DNA of 64,000 bases, taken from the NCBI RefSeq assembly GCF_004745525.1, contig NZ_RKLY01000001.1, positions 102,932 through 166,931 on the forward strand. The letters run 5' to 3'. Source of the DNA: Companilactobacillus suantsaicola. Lineage in GTDB: Bacteria > Bacillota > Bacilli > Lactobacillales > Lactobacillaceae. The notes beneath the pieces are model-generated. The model searched no databases. It had not been told where the DNA came from and was given only the letters and a program-made list of their open reading frames with translations. This document shows positions 25,205-34,338 of the stretch, in pieces (position 1 is the stretch's first letter; each line of letters begins with the position of its first letter). Both the position numbers and the translations under genes were made by a program.

Positions 25205-25311
25205 GGTATCAAAGGATTCTTAGAAAAATTCTAATAATAAAGGTAAATTTGACTTTTAATCGTAACTTCTTTAAATTATTTACTGCAAGTTTGCATTGAG
25301 AAGGAGAAGAT

Positions 25312-25644
25312 ATGAGTTTAAGAATCTTATTAGTCTGTGGGACCGGTGCTTCCTCTGGTTTCATGGCTGTCAGTATGCGAAAAGCTGCTGCTAAGCAAGG
25401 GTTAAACTACCACATTCAAGCCCGTAGTGAAGCAGAGTTAGAGAATTATTTGGAAGAAATCGATGTTGTCATGGTGGGTCCACATCTATCATTTCTTGAG
25501 GATGAGATCAAACAGATGGTTGCTGGAAAGGCAATTCAAGTCATGGTCATGGATCCAGATTATTATTCGACTTTAGACGGTGAAAAAGCTTTGGAACATT
25601 TACAAAGTGTTATTGGTCAGAATCGAGGCACAGCTGATGAATAA
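25312..25644 (+). CDS. PTS EIIB, lactose/cellobiose family
   Basis: 110 residues. The phospho-accepting Cys is in LLVCGTGASSGFMA (residue 9 of a typical P-loop-like motif). Followed by VVMVGPHLSFLED and VMDPDYYS, usual for cellobiose-type IIB. First gene of an EIIB-EIIC-EIIA operon; its end overlaps EIIC. No phospho-glycosidase gene is adjacent, so the sugar is unknown. Confidence 0.92.
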   Translation: MSLRILLVCGTGASSGFMAVSMRKAAAKQGLNYHIQARSEAELENYLEEIDVVMVGPHLSFLEDEIKQMVAGKAIQVMVMDPDYYSTLDGEKALEHLQSVIGQNRGTADE

Positions 25645-26860
25645 TTTTATGGCAGTTTTTAAGGAAAGAGTCGCTCCAAAAATGGACAAGGTCAGTCGAA
25701 ATATTTGGATCAGTGTTTTAAAGGATTCAATTTTACAAACTTTACCGTTTATCTTGGTCAGTTCACTGATTACTTGTTTGAGTTTATTCAGTAATATTTT
25801 TAAATGGTGGCCTAATCTTTGGGGCATCAGTAATTTTACCTTTGGAATCGTTTCAATTTTTGTAGCCTTTTTGATTCCTTTTAACATGATGGAACGTAAG
25901 AAATTGGCCAAACAAAGAATCATCGCTGGTTTTTCATCGTTAGGATTATTTCTTTTATTAACACATCCAATCATGGAAAAAGGTAATGCTATTTTCCAAT
26001 TCAGCTTTTTTGGAGCTGGTGGGATGTTCGTTGCTATAATTTGTGGTATTTTCAGTTCGTTAATTATGGGATTTTTTGGAACTTTTAGTTTCTTTAAAAA
26101 AGACACGGCTATTCCCGATTTTGTGACGGCTTGGTTTGATTCAATGTTACCGATTGGCATCGTTGTCGGTAGTGGTTGGCTTTTAGTCGACGTCTTAAAG
26201 ATCAATGTCTACCAATTGATCATTAATTTCTTTTCACCACTTTCAGGAATTATTGAAACTTTACCTGGGTTTGTTTTAGTAATGTTCATTTATTGTTTGA
26301 TCTATTCAATGGGAATCTCAACTTGGGTTTTGACACCAGTGACAGCACCAGTTTATCTAGCGGCTATTCAAGCTAATCAAACTAATGGCGCTAGTAATAT
26401 CGTGACCGGTGAGACGATTTATTCGACTTATCTTTGGATTGGTGGAGTTGGCTGTACGTTACCTTTAGTTTTAATGATGTTAAATTTGGCAAAATCAAAA
26501 CGCTTGAAAATAATGGGAAAAGCCTTTTTAGTTCCTAGTTTGTTTAATATCAATGAACCTGTGGTCTTTGGGACAATCGTTTGGAATCCGTTTTTAATGA
26601 TACCGATGTGGATTCAAGGAGTAGTGTTACCAATCATCATTTGGATAGCTCTAAAAACAGGTCTTGGACAAGTACCAACCAAAGTCTTTCAAATGTGGTA
26701 CATTCCGTTTCCAATCAACACTTGGATCAATGGTGGAACAATTGGTTCCTTGATCTTAGTAATTATTATTTTTGTCGTTTCAAGTGTCATCTGGTATCCA
26801 TTCTTTAAAGCTTACGACAAGCAATTATTAATTAGTGAGGACAATAATAATGGAAAATAG
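25637..26860 (+). CDS. PTS EIIC, lactose/cellobiose family
   Basis: 407 residues, about ten membrane segments, with FNINEPVVFGTIVWNP (about residue 295), the conserved Lac-family loop. Start ATG 25637 overlaps the EIIB stop by eight bases and follows a GAGG; an earlier TTG frame start at 25580 lies inside EIIB and is rejected. Distantly related to the orphan EIIC at 7893. Confidence 0.9.
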   Translation: MNNFMAVFKERVAPKMDKVSRNIWISVLKDSILQTLPFILVSSLITCLSLFSNIFKWWPNLWGISNFTFGIVSIFVAFLIPFNMMERKKLAKQRIIAGFSSLGLFLLLTHPIMEKGNAIFQFSFFGAGGMFVAIICGIFSSLIMGFFGTFSFFKKDTAIPDFVTAWFDSMLPIGIVVGSGWLLVDVLKINVYQLIINFFSPLSGIIETLPGFVLVMFIYCLIYSMGISTWVLTPVTAPVYLAAIQANQTNGASNIVTGETIYSTYLWIGGVGCTLPLVLMMLNLAKSKRLKIMGKAFLVPSLFNINEPVVFGTIVWNPFLMIPMWIQGVVLPIIIWIALKTGLGQVPTKVFQMWYIPFPINTWINGGTIGSLILVIIIFVVSSVIWYPFFKAYDKQLLISEDNNNGK

Positions 26861-27167
26861 TGAAGAATTGCAACAAAGCATGCAAATTATCGTTGAGGCC
26901 GGAGATGCGCGAGCTTTTGTGATGAAAGCCTTGGATCAGATTGGTGAAGCGAATTATTTTGAAGCTAAAAAGAGCCTCGATTTCGCACATGAAAAACTAA
27001 ATAAAGCCCATGCCATTCAAACTGGCAAGATTCAACAAGAGGCAAAAGGGATTTCGGTGTCGTATTCGGTTTTGTTTTCACACGCTCAAGATACGTTGAT
27101 GGCTACTAGTAGTGAGTATAATATGACTAAACATTTGTTAAAGATTTTCCAAGCAAAAGAGCAATAA
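26850..27167 (+). CDS. PTS EIIA, lactose/cellobiose family
   Basis: 105 residues, all-helical trimeric EIIA. The phosphorylated His is in FSHAQDTLMAT (about residue 77); the second His often found four residues later is Thr here. Start ATG 26850 follows GTGAGGAC and overlaps the EIIC end by 11 bases. A hairpin repeat directly after the stop probably terminates the operon. Confidence 0.92.
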   Translation: MENSEELQQSMQIIVEAGDARAFVMKALDQIGEANYFEAKKSLDFAHEKLNKAHAIQTGKIQQEAKGISVSYSVLFSHAQDTLMATSSEYNMTKHLLKIFQAKEQ

Positions 27168-27295
27168 GAGAGTGGAACAAGAGCGCTCAACTCCCGGAGG
27201 ATAACGTAATTTCAGGAATTGCTCGTCGTACTTTGCGAGTGATTCCTGAAATTTTGTTATCTCGTAGGGAGTTGCTCTTGTGTAACTCGTTTCAG
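27168..27295 (+). repeat. Dispersed hairpin repeat, copy 2 (element A)
   Basis: Borders GAGAGTGGAACAAGAGCG and TTGTGTAACTCGTTTCAG match copy 3 at 44424 closely. Long nested stems: ACAAGAGC/GCTCTTGT, AACTCCC/GGGAGTT, GATAAC/GTTATC and AATTTCAGGAAT/ATTCCTGAAATT around a CG-rich tip. Starts two bases after the EIIA stop codon. Forms one almost continuous hairpin of about 125 bases. Confidence 0.8.
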
Positions 27296-27296
27296 A

Positions 27297-27423
27297 TAGA
27301 GAGCGGGACATAACATGGTCAGCTTTCGAGAATTAAGACAAATAAGCCAAGGTAATTTTTGATTACCTTGGCTTATTTGTTTTAAGAAGAAATTACTATG
27401 TTATGTTCCAAGCTCGCTTTTTT
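27297..27423 (+). repeat. Second hairpin repeat (element B), plus orientation
   Basis: Outer stem GAGCGGGACATAACAT with ATGTTATGTTCC..GCTCGC, inner perfect stem AAATAAGCCAAGGTAAT / ATTACCTTGGCTTATTT, then TTTTTT. A copy in opposite orientation, sharing GGACATGGTC, CTCGAA..ATTAAGACA and the inner stem plan, lies at 44553-44648. Both are attached to an element A copy. Confidence 0.7.
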
Positions 27424-27478
27424 GATATTTATTAGTGATGCGTAGGAAATCATTTTACAAAAATATTAGAAGTCAAAA

Positions 27479-27506
27479 TTGGAAAACATTTGTTACATAT
27501 TATAAT
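27479..27506 (+). promoter_or_regulatory. Candidate promoter of the WxL-type surface gene
   Basis: TTGGAA (27479-27484), 16-base spacer, TATAAT (27501-27506), about 80 bases before the start codon. The -10 is consensus, the -35 weak. Confidence 0.45.
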
Positions 27507-27586
27507 CAAAATAGTAAAACGCTATCATTTATAATATAAATTAGGGAAAGAAGCGATAAATTTTTTTGAAATAAGGGGCAATGGTG

Positions 27587-30127
27587 ATGAACAAATTATT
27601 TATAAAATTGAGATATATTCTGATACTATTTGTGGCTTTTATTGCGGCGAGTAGTTTCTTTTTGATGAATAATATTCCTGTTCAAGCTGTTACTCAGCAA
27701 AATGTGATTGATAATGTAGAGAAAATCGATGATGGAATTACTAATTGGTCAGCAAAAACTTATGCTAATACTAAAAATGAATTAGGTCAGATTCCAATTG
27801 GTAAGGGACTTTCCTTGGGGTATACCTTTGGGGCAGCTAGAAATTCTAGTAATAAGGTTGTTAGTGGTGCTGATAGTACTATTTTAACCGACAGTAAAAC
27901 TAGTGCCACTTCGGTTACTAATTCCAAAATTAATGTTTTTTTGAATAATAACGGCAATTATTATGGAATTCTTCATCAAGGAACTGATTCCTATGCCAAT
28001 GCTAGTCCGCAAAATGCCTCTGATACTTCCTTGGATTTTGCTTTGGTAACGGCCGGAACTTCAGCTATTAATTATGATAACTATAGTTTGTTAAAACAAT
28101 TGAAGTATAAAGTTTACTATGTTGGTAGCGATAAAGATGGAAGACAAGTTTAAAAAATTGCCGGTTACGTTAATAATTTGGGGATTTATGCCGAAATCGT
28201 TTTGCGACCTTCACCAACTGGAGCACCACTAGTTCAACGTGAATTATATGTCTACAATCCCTCAACTAGTACTGGTACCAAAGATTTCCAAGTTTATTTC
28301 GGTGAGGATACCGCACTTGATTCAACCGGCTCGACCGCTAACGATGATGTGCCGATCTATGCGATTGGTAATGGAGAAGGCTTGTATTTATATAGTAATA
28401 AGAATGTCAGCCAAGGAGATTCGAAAGTATATGTAACTAATAATGTTGAAGATGGTTTTAATCACTTTATGGGAAGAATCTTTGGGTCACCAGAAAGTTG
28501 GGATACGAAAGGAAAGGCTGATGATAGTAGTGCTGGTGAAATTCTTAATCCTAATTTGAATCGTGGTGTAACTACTAAGGATAATATCGGTGATACGGAC
28601 CGTGAAGCGGGCTCTTCGCTCTTATTTGGTAAAAATAAATATGACCGAGAGTATAAAGTAGTTAACGCTAAAGGACAACAGGATTCCGCTTATACTTTGC
28701 GCTGGGAACAAATCTCTTTAGAAAAAAACCAGACAGCTCATTTTTCTTCAACGATGGGAGCTTCGATTTCCGGTTATGCTTTGCCAGAACCAAGTAAGAC
28801 CTATACTAATCCAAAACAAGATGCTGACGGCTGGAATCATGTTGGCGACACTTTACACTTTACTTTAGATATGACTAATAATGGATTTAAATCTTATTGG
28901 GATTACAATCAGATTCAAGATGAAATGCCCACAGGTTTAGAGATTGATCCTGATTCGGTTAAATACGTTTGGAGTGAGATGCAAACTAATGGTAGTGGGA
29001 CTACTCAAACGGATACTGAAGTTATCAAGAGTTCAGGAAGCGTGAACAGTAGTTTCGTTCAAAATAACACTTTAAATTTTAATCCTAATACGCAGTTAGT
29101 TGAAAAAGGTCGCTATAAGATAACTTTTGATGCAACAATCACTCAAGATGCAATCCAAAACTCGGCTGATACTTATTTGACTAATACAGCAAATTTCCGC
29201 GGATACAACAATAATACGCCGGGTACGATTGATGCATACACTGATAGTGTCAGTATTCCGGTCAGAAAGCCAAAATTCCAATATCAATTTACCAAGAAAT
29301 TACGTAATGTAACTGCAGATGCAAATTCGAGTTTTGTCACTGAAACAACTGGTCAAGCGGGCGACATTATTGAATATCAAGTGAGATATTTGGGTAGTGG
29401 AACTGATTATCTGAAGTCAGCACGTTTTCTTGATGATTTACCTAGTAGTTTAGAATTAGTACCGGGTTCTGTAACGATGAATGGTACATCGATGGACGGA
29501 TTAGACTTTAATCTATCAAATGTACAAAATGGTTATTTGGTAAATATTATCTTCCAAGCTAAAGTAGTCAGCACTATTCAAGACAAAGCTTCTAATATTG
29601 CTTTGTTCAACAACTTAGTAACGAGTGGCGGGACTACTATTCAACGGGTAGAATCAAATTCAGCTGATTTGAATATTGAAGCACCAAGCGATTCAACGTT
29701 TTTTGTGGAAGTTCCTGAGTTGATCAGTTTTGGATCTATCAATACTACAGGAACTCAGAAACTTTTAACTAATACAAGTTTAAATGGGAACTTAATCGTT
29801 ACTCATACAGCGGATAGTGCTTTTGATGTTTCGGTCAGTTACGATAATGAAGGCGAGGGTGCTTTAACCGCGCAAGGAAACAAATTACTCAATGACGCTG
29901 AAAACGTCTTGTCGCTTAATCAAAAGGATAATAGTGGTAATGGGGTTTGGAAAGCTTTGTCCACCAATCCTTTGCCAATCAATCCCGATGGATTTAGTGG
30001 CTCGGTAACTGATTTAGATTTGACTGACTATATCGGTTTAAATCAGTGGAAATTGCGTATCCCAGCAGATGCTAAAGCTGGGGTGTACCAAGGAAAAGTA
30101 ACCTGGACCATGTCAGAATCTTTATAA
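27587..30127 (+). pseudogene. WxL-type cell-surface protein gene interrupted by one in-frame stop
   Basis: Reading past a TAA at 28151-28153, one frame encodes about 846 residues. Part one has a signal peptide (hydrophobic stretch then VQAVT) and part of a beta-rich region; the second part continues without any start or ribosome site. It holds repeated DUF11/isopeptide-like segments and ends in a WxL-like domain (LISFGSINTTGTQ... YQGKVTWTMSESL). No LPxTG anchor, consistent with non-covalent WxL binding. AAGGGG favours ATG 27587 over 27581. A single nonsense change, a sequencing error, or readthrough would each explain the break. Confidence 0.75.
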
Positions 30128-30136
30128 TCAGAATAC

Positions 30137-30235
30137 AAAAAAGCCGTCAACACGCAGAAGTTGACGGCCTTTTCTATTTTAATGGAGGATTTGAAGTGGT
30201 TTTAATTGTTTTCAATAATTAGATCAAGTTTGCTA
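30137..30235. repeat. 99-bp direct repeat, copy 1 (includes terminator hairpin)
   Basis: Identical to 31404-31502 at 98 of 99 positions. It contains the hairpin GCCGTCAAC/GTTGACGGC with flanking A and T runs, and its last 17 bases encode, on the minus strand, the final residues ANLI and stop of the Abi protein. Copy 2 encodes the same residues of the malate transporter. The hairpin also terminates the converging surface-protein gene. Confidence 0.92.
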
Positions 30236-31214
30236 ACCGTTTGACAAAATCTACCGGAAGTTCACAACTATTTATGAATTTGTTGAATTGTTTATCTTTT
30301 TTAGTATTTGAGAAGTTTGAATTCTGCCATAGATTCAACTGATTTATAAAAAAAACTGAATCCCTTTTGTCTAATACAATTACTAGGGACACCATTAAGG
30401 CGAAGAGATCATTGTGACATAAGTTGTTGCTATAATATTCCTCGTTTGAAAATACTTGGACATTTGCAAAAAGTCTTAATCCGTTAATTTTTAAACTTTC
30501 TTTTGAATGATAGTGAATCAATCGATTTCCATGTGCTAAATTGTTTCTAAATTGGTAAGCGATTGAGATAATATTTCTGGTAAATTCAATGAGCACAAAT
30601 TCTTGAGTATCTATCGTTTCATGGAGAAATGCTTGTTTTCTTTCATTCAAATTGAGAAGTTGAATTGTAACATACTTAGACCAATTAAAACGAAAAATGG
30701 AGAAAAGCATTCGAGCCTGGCCAAATGACAAATTTGATAACATTATCCATGGTGGGAGATCTCCGTATTCATTTTTGTAATATTTGGTAGGGTTATCCTG
30801 ACATTTTTCAATAGTTTCATTTAGAAATGTGATAATTTTTTTTGCTTTGTTTACTCTTCTATATCTATTGGGAATTAGATAGTCGGTTCTTTTAACCCCT
30901 AATTCTTTTGCTATAATGTACGCCATGGATTCTTTGAAACGCTGTTCAAGATGAATAATTGATTGGAAGAGGATGTTTCTTAATTCATCTTCAATCGTAT
31001 GATAGTAATAAAGATCGATTAGATGAACATTCTCTTGATATTCCTTTTTCCCTTGAATATAGAACTCTGATTTGTATTTGTTTACTAGACCGTAGTATCC
31101 AACAGATTGTAATAATTCTATAGCAAGTTTATCGTCGTCAATAATCATGCCTTTATTGCGTAATTTATTAATCATGTAGTTATAGTCGTGGAATTGAATC
31201 TCTTTTTTTGCCAA
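30219..31214 (-). CDS. Abi_2 family (AbiD/AbiF-like) abortive infection protein with HEPN motif
   Basis: 331 residues. N-terminal Abi_2 region (LLQSVGYYGLVNKYKSEF, LYYYHTIEDELRNILF, HLEQRFKESMAYII) and a C-terminal HEPN RNase motif RNNLAH (Rx4H) near residue 240. Family members abort phage infection, probably by RNA cleavage. The frame opens at GTG 31229, but GAGGTG seven bases before TTG 31214 makes that the start; this site is inside a leader hairpin. The last codons lie in the 99-bp repeat. Lone gene of a 1.27-kb cassette between direct repeats; no recombinase. Confidence 0.85.
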   Translation of the reverse strand: MAKKEIQFHDYNYMINKLRNKGMIIDDDKLAIELLQSVGYYGLVNKYKSEFYIQGKKEYQENVHLIDLYYYHTIEDELRNILFQSIIHLEQRFKESMAYIIAKELGVKRTDYLIPNRYRRVNKAKKIITFLNETIEKCQDNPTKYYKNEYGDLPPWIMLSNLSFGQARMLFSIFRFNWSKYVTIQLLNLNERKQAFLHETIDTQEFVLIEFTRNIISIAYQFRNNLAHGNRLIHYHSKESLKINGLRLFANVQVFSNEEYYSNNLCHNDLFALMVSLVIVLDKRDSVFFINQLNLWQNSNFSNTKKDKQFNKFINSCELPVDFVKRLANLI

Positions 31215-31221
31215 CGAAAAA

Positions 31222-31292
31222 CACCTCACAGTAAATTACTTACCATGAGGCGTTTTAACGACCCGAATAAAAATACAGGCATTTCAACTTAT
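31222..31292 (-). ncRNA. Structured leader RNA upstream of the Abi gene (abiF-motif-like)
   Basis: On the minus strand two hairpins follow the predicted start: one around CCTG-TATTTTTATT-CGGG, and a second CCTCA-TG-GTAA / TTAC-TG-TGAGG whose 3' arm contains the GAGGTG ribosome site and is followed by a short T run. It could act as a small RNA with attenuator, or as a lid on translation. A structured motif called abiF is known, as I recall, upstream of Abi_2 genes; identity was not checked. Confidence 0.5.
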
Positions 31293-31298
31293 GATTTC

Positions 31299-31327
31299 AT
31301 GGTAAATTGAACTTTAAATTTTGTCAA
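31299..31327 (-). promoter_or_regulatory. Candidate promoter of Abi leader
   Basis: Minus strand TTGACA (31327-31322), 17-base spacer, TACCAT (31304-31299). The sequence TTACCATGA across the -10 is the inverse complement of TCATGGTAA in the leader hairpin, giving a spaced inverted repeat (31240-31248 and 31297-31305). Confidence 0.45.
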
Positions 31328-31403
31328 TTATTTTTTGCTTTTTTAATAAGTTAAAGAAGGATGAACTGAATTCTTTTACTTGCGGTCATAGTTTAAATTA
31401 CGA

Positions 31404-31502
31404 AAAAAAGCCGCCAACACGCAGAAGTTGACGGCCTTTTCTATTTTAATGGAGGATTTGAAGTGGTTTTAATTGTTTTCAATAATTAGATCAAGTTTGC
31501 TA
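31404..31502. repeat. 99-bp direct repeat, copy 2 (mleP 3' end and terminator)
   Basis: Matches 30137-30235 with one difference (GCCGCCAAC instead of GCCGTCAAC, weakening the hairpin by one pair). It contains the last five codons and stop of the malate transporter and its terminator, so this is presumably the original setting of the sequence and copy 1 the duplicate made when the Abi cassette arrived. Confidence 0.92.
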
Positions 31503-32451
31503 CTTGCATCAAGATTGGCACAACGATAACGAAGAGAACTGTTGAAGTTGTAACCAAGTTGGTTGCGTAATCGACATCACCATGGGATTGATCGACTAAG
31601 ATAGGAAGAACAGCTAAACCAGGAGCAGCTGATTGGATAATGAATGAACTGCTTTCTAGTGCTGGTAGGTTAGTACCCATCATTGATTTTCCTAGAAGGA
31701 TGATGCTGATCATAAGTGCAGGTGCGATGATAAATCTACCAATTAAGGCAAGGATTGTATCACGGTCGAATCTGATTGATTTCAAACCGGCGTCAGCCAA
31801 AATGATACCAATGTAGATAAGAGACATAGGTGTAACGATACCACCGACCATGTCTAAGGTTTTATTGATCCATTCGGGAACAGGAATTGCTAATAGTAAG
31901 AATACTAATGAAACTAAGAAACCAACTAATGGAGCTGGAAGTAATTTCTTCCAGTTGAAGTCTTTTTTAGCACCTTTTTCAACGGTTGGATCATCACTTG
32001 AGATGAAGAAGATACCAACAGCCCAAGTAGAAATTGTGTTCATAACATAGTAAACAAGGAAGTAAGGTAAACTCTTAGTACCAAATAAAGCCATGTTCAA
32101 AGGTAAACCAATGAAGATAGTATTAGCATTAACGAACATGTTAATGAAAGTACCACGACGACCTTTTCTGATCTTGAAGACCTTAGTTAAAATCCAAGCT
32201 ACAATGTAGCCCAGTGTGAAACTGGCAAATGTGAAGACCAGCCCACCGGATAGACTTGCTAATTTGTCTCTGTTCAAGTACTTCAAAACAGAAACGAAGA
32301 TTGAAGCGGGCAAAGCAATTTTCATAATAATGAATGAGATATTACCCTTAAATTCATCACCTAAGCGACCGGACCCTCTAAGCCAATATCCTAAGGCGAT
32401 AACTAGTACGATTTCAGCGACACTTTCTAGAGAAGTGATAAATGCAGCCAT
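31486..32451 (-). CDS. mleP: Auxin efflux carrier (AEC) family transporter, probable malate permease
   Basis: 321 residues, about ten membrane segments, in the AEC family that includes MleP and MdcF. Motifs: VIALGYWLRG near the start, NANTIFIGLPLNMALFG (about residue 107). Lies 34 bases downstream of the malolactic enzyme gene on the same strand, which supports L-malate uptake / lactate exchange. Its 3' end is duplicated in the 99-bp repeat. Symbol rests on context. Confidence 0.82.
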   Translation of the reverse strand: MAAFITSLESVAEIVLVIALGYWLRGSGRLGDEFKGNISFIIMKIALPASIFVSVLKYLNRDKLASLSGGLVFTFASFTLGYIVAWILTKVFKIRKGRRGTFINMFVNANTIFIGLPLNMALFGTKSLPYFLVYYVMNTISTWAVGIFFISSDDPTVEKGAKKDFNWKKLLPAPLVGFLVSLVFLLLAIPVPEWINKTLDMVGGIVTPMSLIYIGIILADAGLKSIRFDRDTILALIGRFIIAPALMISIILLGKSMMGTNLPALESSSFIIQSAAPGLAVLPILVDQSHGDVDYATNLVTTSTVLFVIVVPILMQVANLI

Positions 32452-32485
32452 AAAAAAATTCCCCTTTATTTAACAGTTTTAAAAA

Positions 32486-34108
32486 TTAATATTTAGGTTC
32501 CCACTTAGCGTCGGCAACAGCCTTCTTAGCATCAGTAGCTGATGTTAGTTTTTCATCAATAGCTTGTTGAGCAACACCATCGGCAACAGTAATACTAAAC
32601 TTGTCTAGTTTTGAAACTGGAGGAAGAACAGCAGCACCAGGTTGAGTAGCATCAACGATTCCGCCCAATGAGTGAGCAGCTTTGTTAATCATACCGTCTG
32701 AAAGAACTTTAACATTAACAGCCAATGAACCAAGACCAAGACCTGGGTAAACTAAAGCATTGTTTGCTTGTCCAATGTTATAAGTAACACCGTTGTATTC
32801 GATTGGATCAACAGGAATACCAGTAGCGATAAGAGCTTTACCGTCAGTCCACTTCAAAAGATCTTCAGCTTTTGCTTCAGCAAGTTTTGTAGGGTTTGAA
32901 AGTGGGAAAATGATTGGACGTTCTGTATGAGCAGCCATTTCCTTAACGATAGGTTCTGTGAATGTACCAGGTTGTGTTGAAGTACCAACTAAGATTGTTG
33001 GGTGAACTGCTTTAACAACAGCTTCCAAATTAGTTAATTCATCAGCATTTGAAAATTCACTACGTTGTCTTGTGAATGGTTTTTGTTCTGGAGTTAAGTC
33101 TTCTGTGTCATCGAACAAGAGACCTTGTTTGTCAACTAGATAGAAGTGTTTCTTAGCTTCTTCTTCAGAAAGTCCTTCTTCAACCATAGCGTCGAAGATT
33201 CTCTTAGCAATACCAGCACCGGCAGTACCAGCACCAAATGATAGGTAAACTTGGTCAGTAAGTTTTTGTTTAGAAATATTTAAAGCACCAAGAATACCAG
33301 CAAGTGTAATAATACCTGTACCTTGAATATCATCGTTGAATGTTAAAATGTCATCTTTGTATTTGTTCAAGATATTAGCAGCGTTACTTCTACCAAAGTC
33401 TTCAAAATGAAGATACATGTCAGGGAACAAGTTTTCAGCAGTTTGAACAAACTTGTCAACGAAGTTGTAATACTTGTCGCCAGTAACACGTTGATGGTGG
33501 TTACCCATGTAAAGATCATCAGCTAGAAGTTCTTTGTTGTTAGTACCAACATCAAGGACAACTGGAAGAACTGACTTAGGATCAACTCCAGCAGCAGCTG
33601 TATAAACCATTAATTTACCAACAGAGATGTCAACACCTTGGACACCCCAGTCACCAATACCAAGAATACCTTCACCGTCAGTAACAACGATCAACTTGAT
33701 GTCGCGACCTTTAGCAGCGTTCTTCAATGATGCTTCCATTTCATCTTGGTCATCAATTGATAAGAAAGCAGCATTTTGTGGATCTAAGAAGAAATGACTG
33801 TAATTTTCAATTGTGTCAGCGATTGTTGGATCATAAACAACTGGCATGAATTCATTAACATGTTGGCTGAATAACTTGTAGAACAAAGTAACGTTCTCGT
33901 TGAAGATATCCATTAAGTAATTTCTCTTATCTAAGAAAGTAGCTTTCTTAGAATAGTTTTCATAAGCTTGTTCTACTTGTTGGTCCAAAGTTTGAACGAA
34001 TGGTGGAAGCAAACCTTCGATATGGTTTTCTTTTCTTTCTTCTTTAGTAAAGGCAGTACCTTTATTTAAGAAATGATTATTGAGTAAGTCTAAACCCTCA
34101 AATTTCAT
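32486..34108 (-). CDS. mleS: Malolactic enzyme
   Basis: 540 residues, the usual length. NAD- and Mn-dependent conversion of L-malate to L-lactate and CO2. Malic-enzyme fold with [15 protein letters not shown] (about residue 155), DIQGTG (about 270), [12 protein letters not shown] (about 302) and PLSNPT (about 405). The N-terminal [16 protein letters not shown] and overall pattern match Lactobacillus MleS rather than pyruvate-forming malic enzyme. Forms mleS-mleP, divergent from mleR. RBS AGGAGGAAT. Confidence 0.93.
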   Translation of the reverse strand: MKFEGLDLLNNHFLNKGTAFTKEERKENHIEGLLPPFVQTLDQQVEQAYENYSKKATFLDKRNYLMDIFNENVTLFYKLFSQHVNEFMPVVYDPTIADTIENYSHFFLDPQNAAFLSIDDQDEMEASLKNAAKGRDIKLIVVTDGEGILGIGDWGVQGVDISVGKLMVYTAAAGVDPKSVLPVVLDVGTNNKELLADDLYMGNHHQRVTGDKYYNFVDKFVQTAENLFPDMYLHFEDFGRSNAANILNKYKDDILTFNDDIQGTGIITLAGILGALNISKQKLTDQVYLSFGAGTAGAGIAKRIFDAMVEEGLSEEEAKKHFYLVDKQGLLFDDTEDLTPEQKPFTRQRSEFSNADELTNLEAVVKAVHPTILVGTSTQPGTFTEPIVKEMAAHTERPIIFPLSNPTKLAEAKAEDLLKWTDGKALIATGIPVDPIEYNGVTYNIGQANNALVYPGLGLGSLAVNVKVLSDGMINKAAHSLGGIVDATQPGAAVLPPVSKLDKFSITVADGVAQQAIDEKLTSATDAKKAVADAKWEPKY

Positions 34109-34338
34109 AAATGATTCCTCCTAAAATATTCTTTTATCATATAGATATTACAATGCTTCCATTTTGTATACATATCAGAATTATAAAAATAAAATATCCA
34201 ATATTGAATAAATAATAATTCACATACAATATATGAAATATGCAATGTCTTTAATTAACTTTCGAATGTATAATAATACTTGATAAAAAATATAGTCAAA
34301 TATGTGTACTTTGATAAATAAAATTTATAGGTGAGAAA
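34109..34338. promoter_or_regulatory. Divergent mleS / mleR regulatory region
   Basis: Very AT-rich. A consensus -10 TATAAT (34269-34274) serves mleR. An imperfect dyad around ATTCACATACAATATATG and ATATGCAAT (about 34218-34245) has the T-N11-A character of LysR sites and lies between the two promoters, so it is the best candidate for MleR binding. The exact mleS promoter is unclear. Confidence 0.45.

Noticed and set aside
25600..26205. 201-codon minus-strand frame opposite the PTS EIIC
   Set aside because: Shadow of EIIC; no ribosome site or recognisable motif.
27168..27423. CRISPR-like or attachment-site array
   Set aside because: The repeats are long single hairpins, not short direct repeats with spacers, and no cas or integrase gene is present.
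28178..30127. Independent gene for the second half of the surface protein, starting at TTG 28178
   Set aside because: No ribosome site or signal peptide, and the frame continues directly from the upstream part through one TAA; treated as one interrupted gene.
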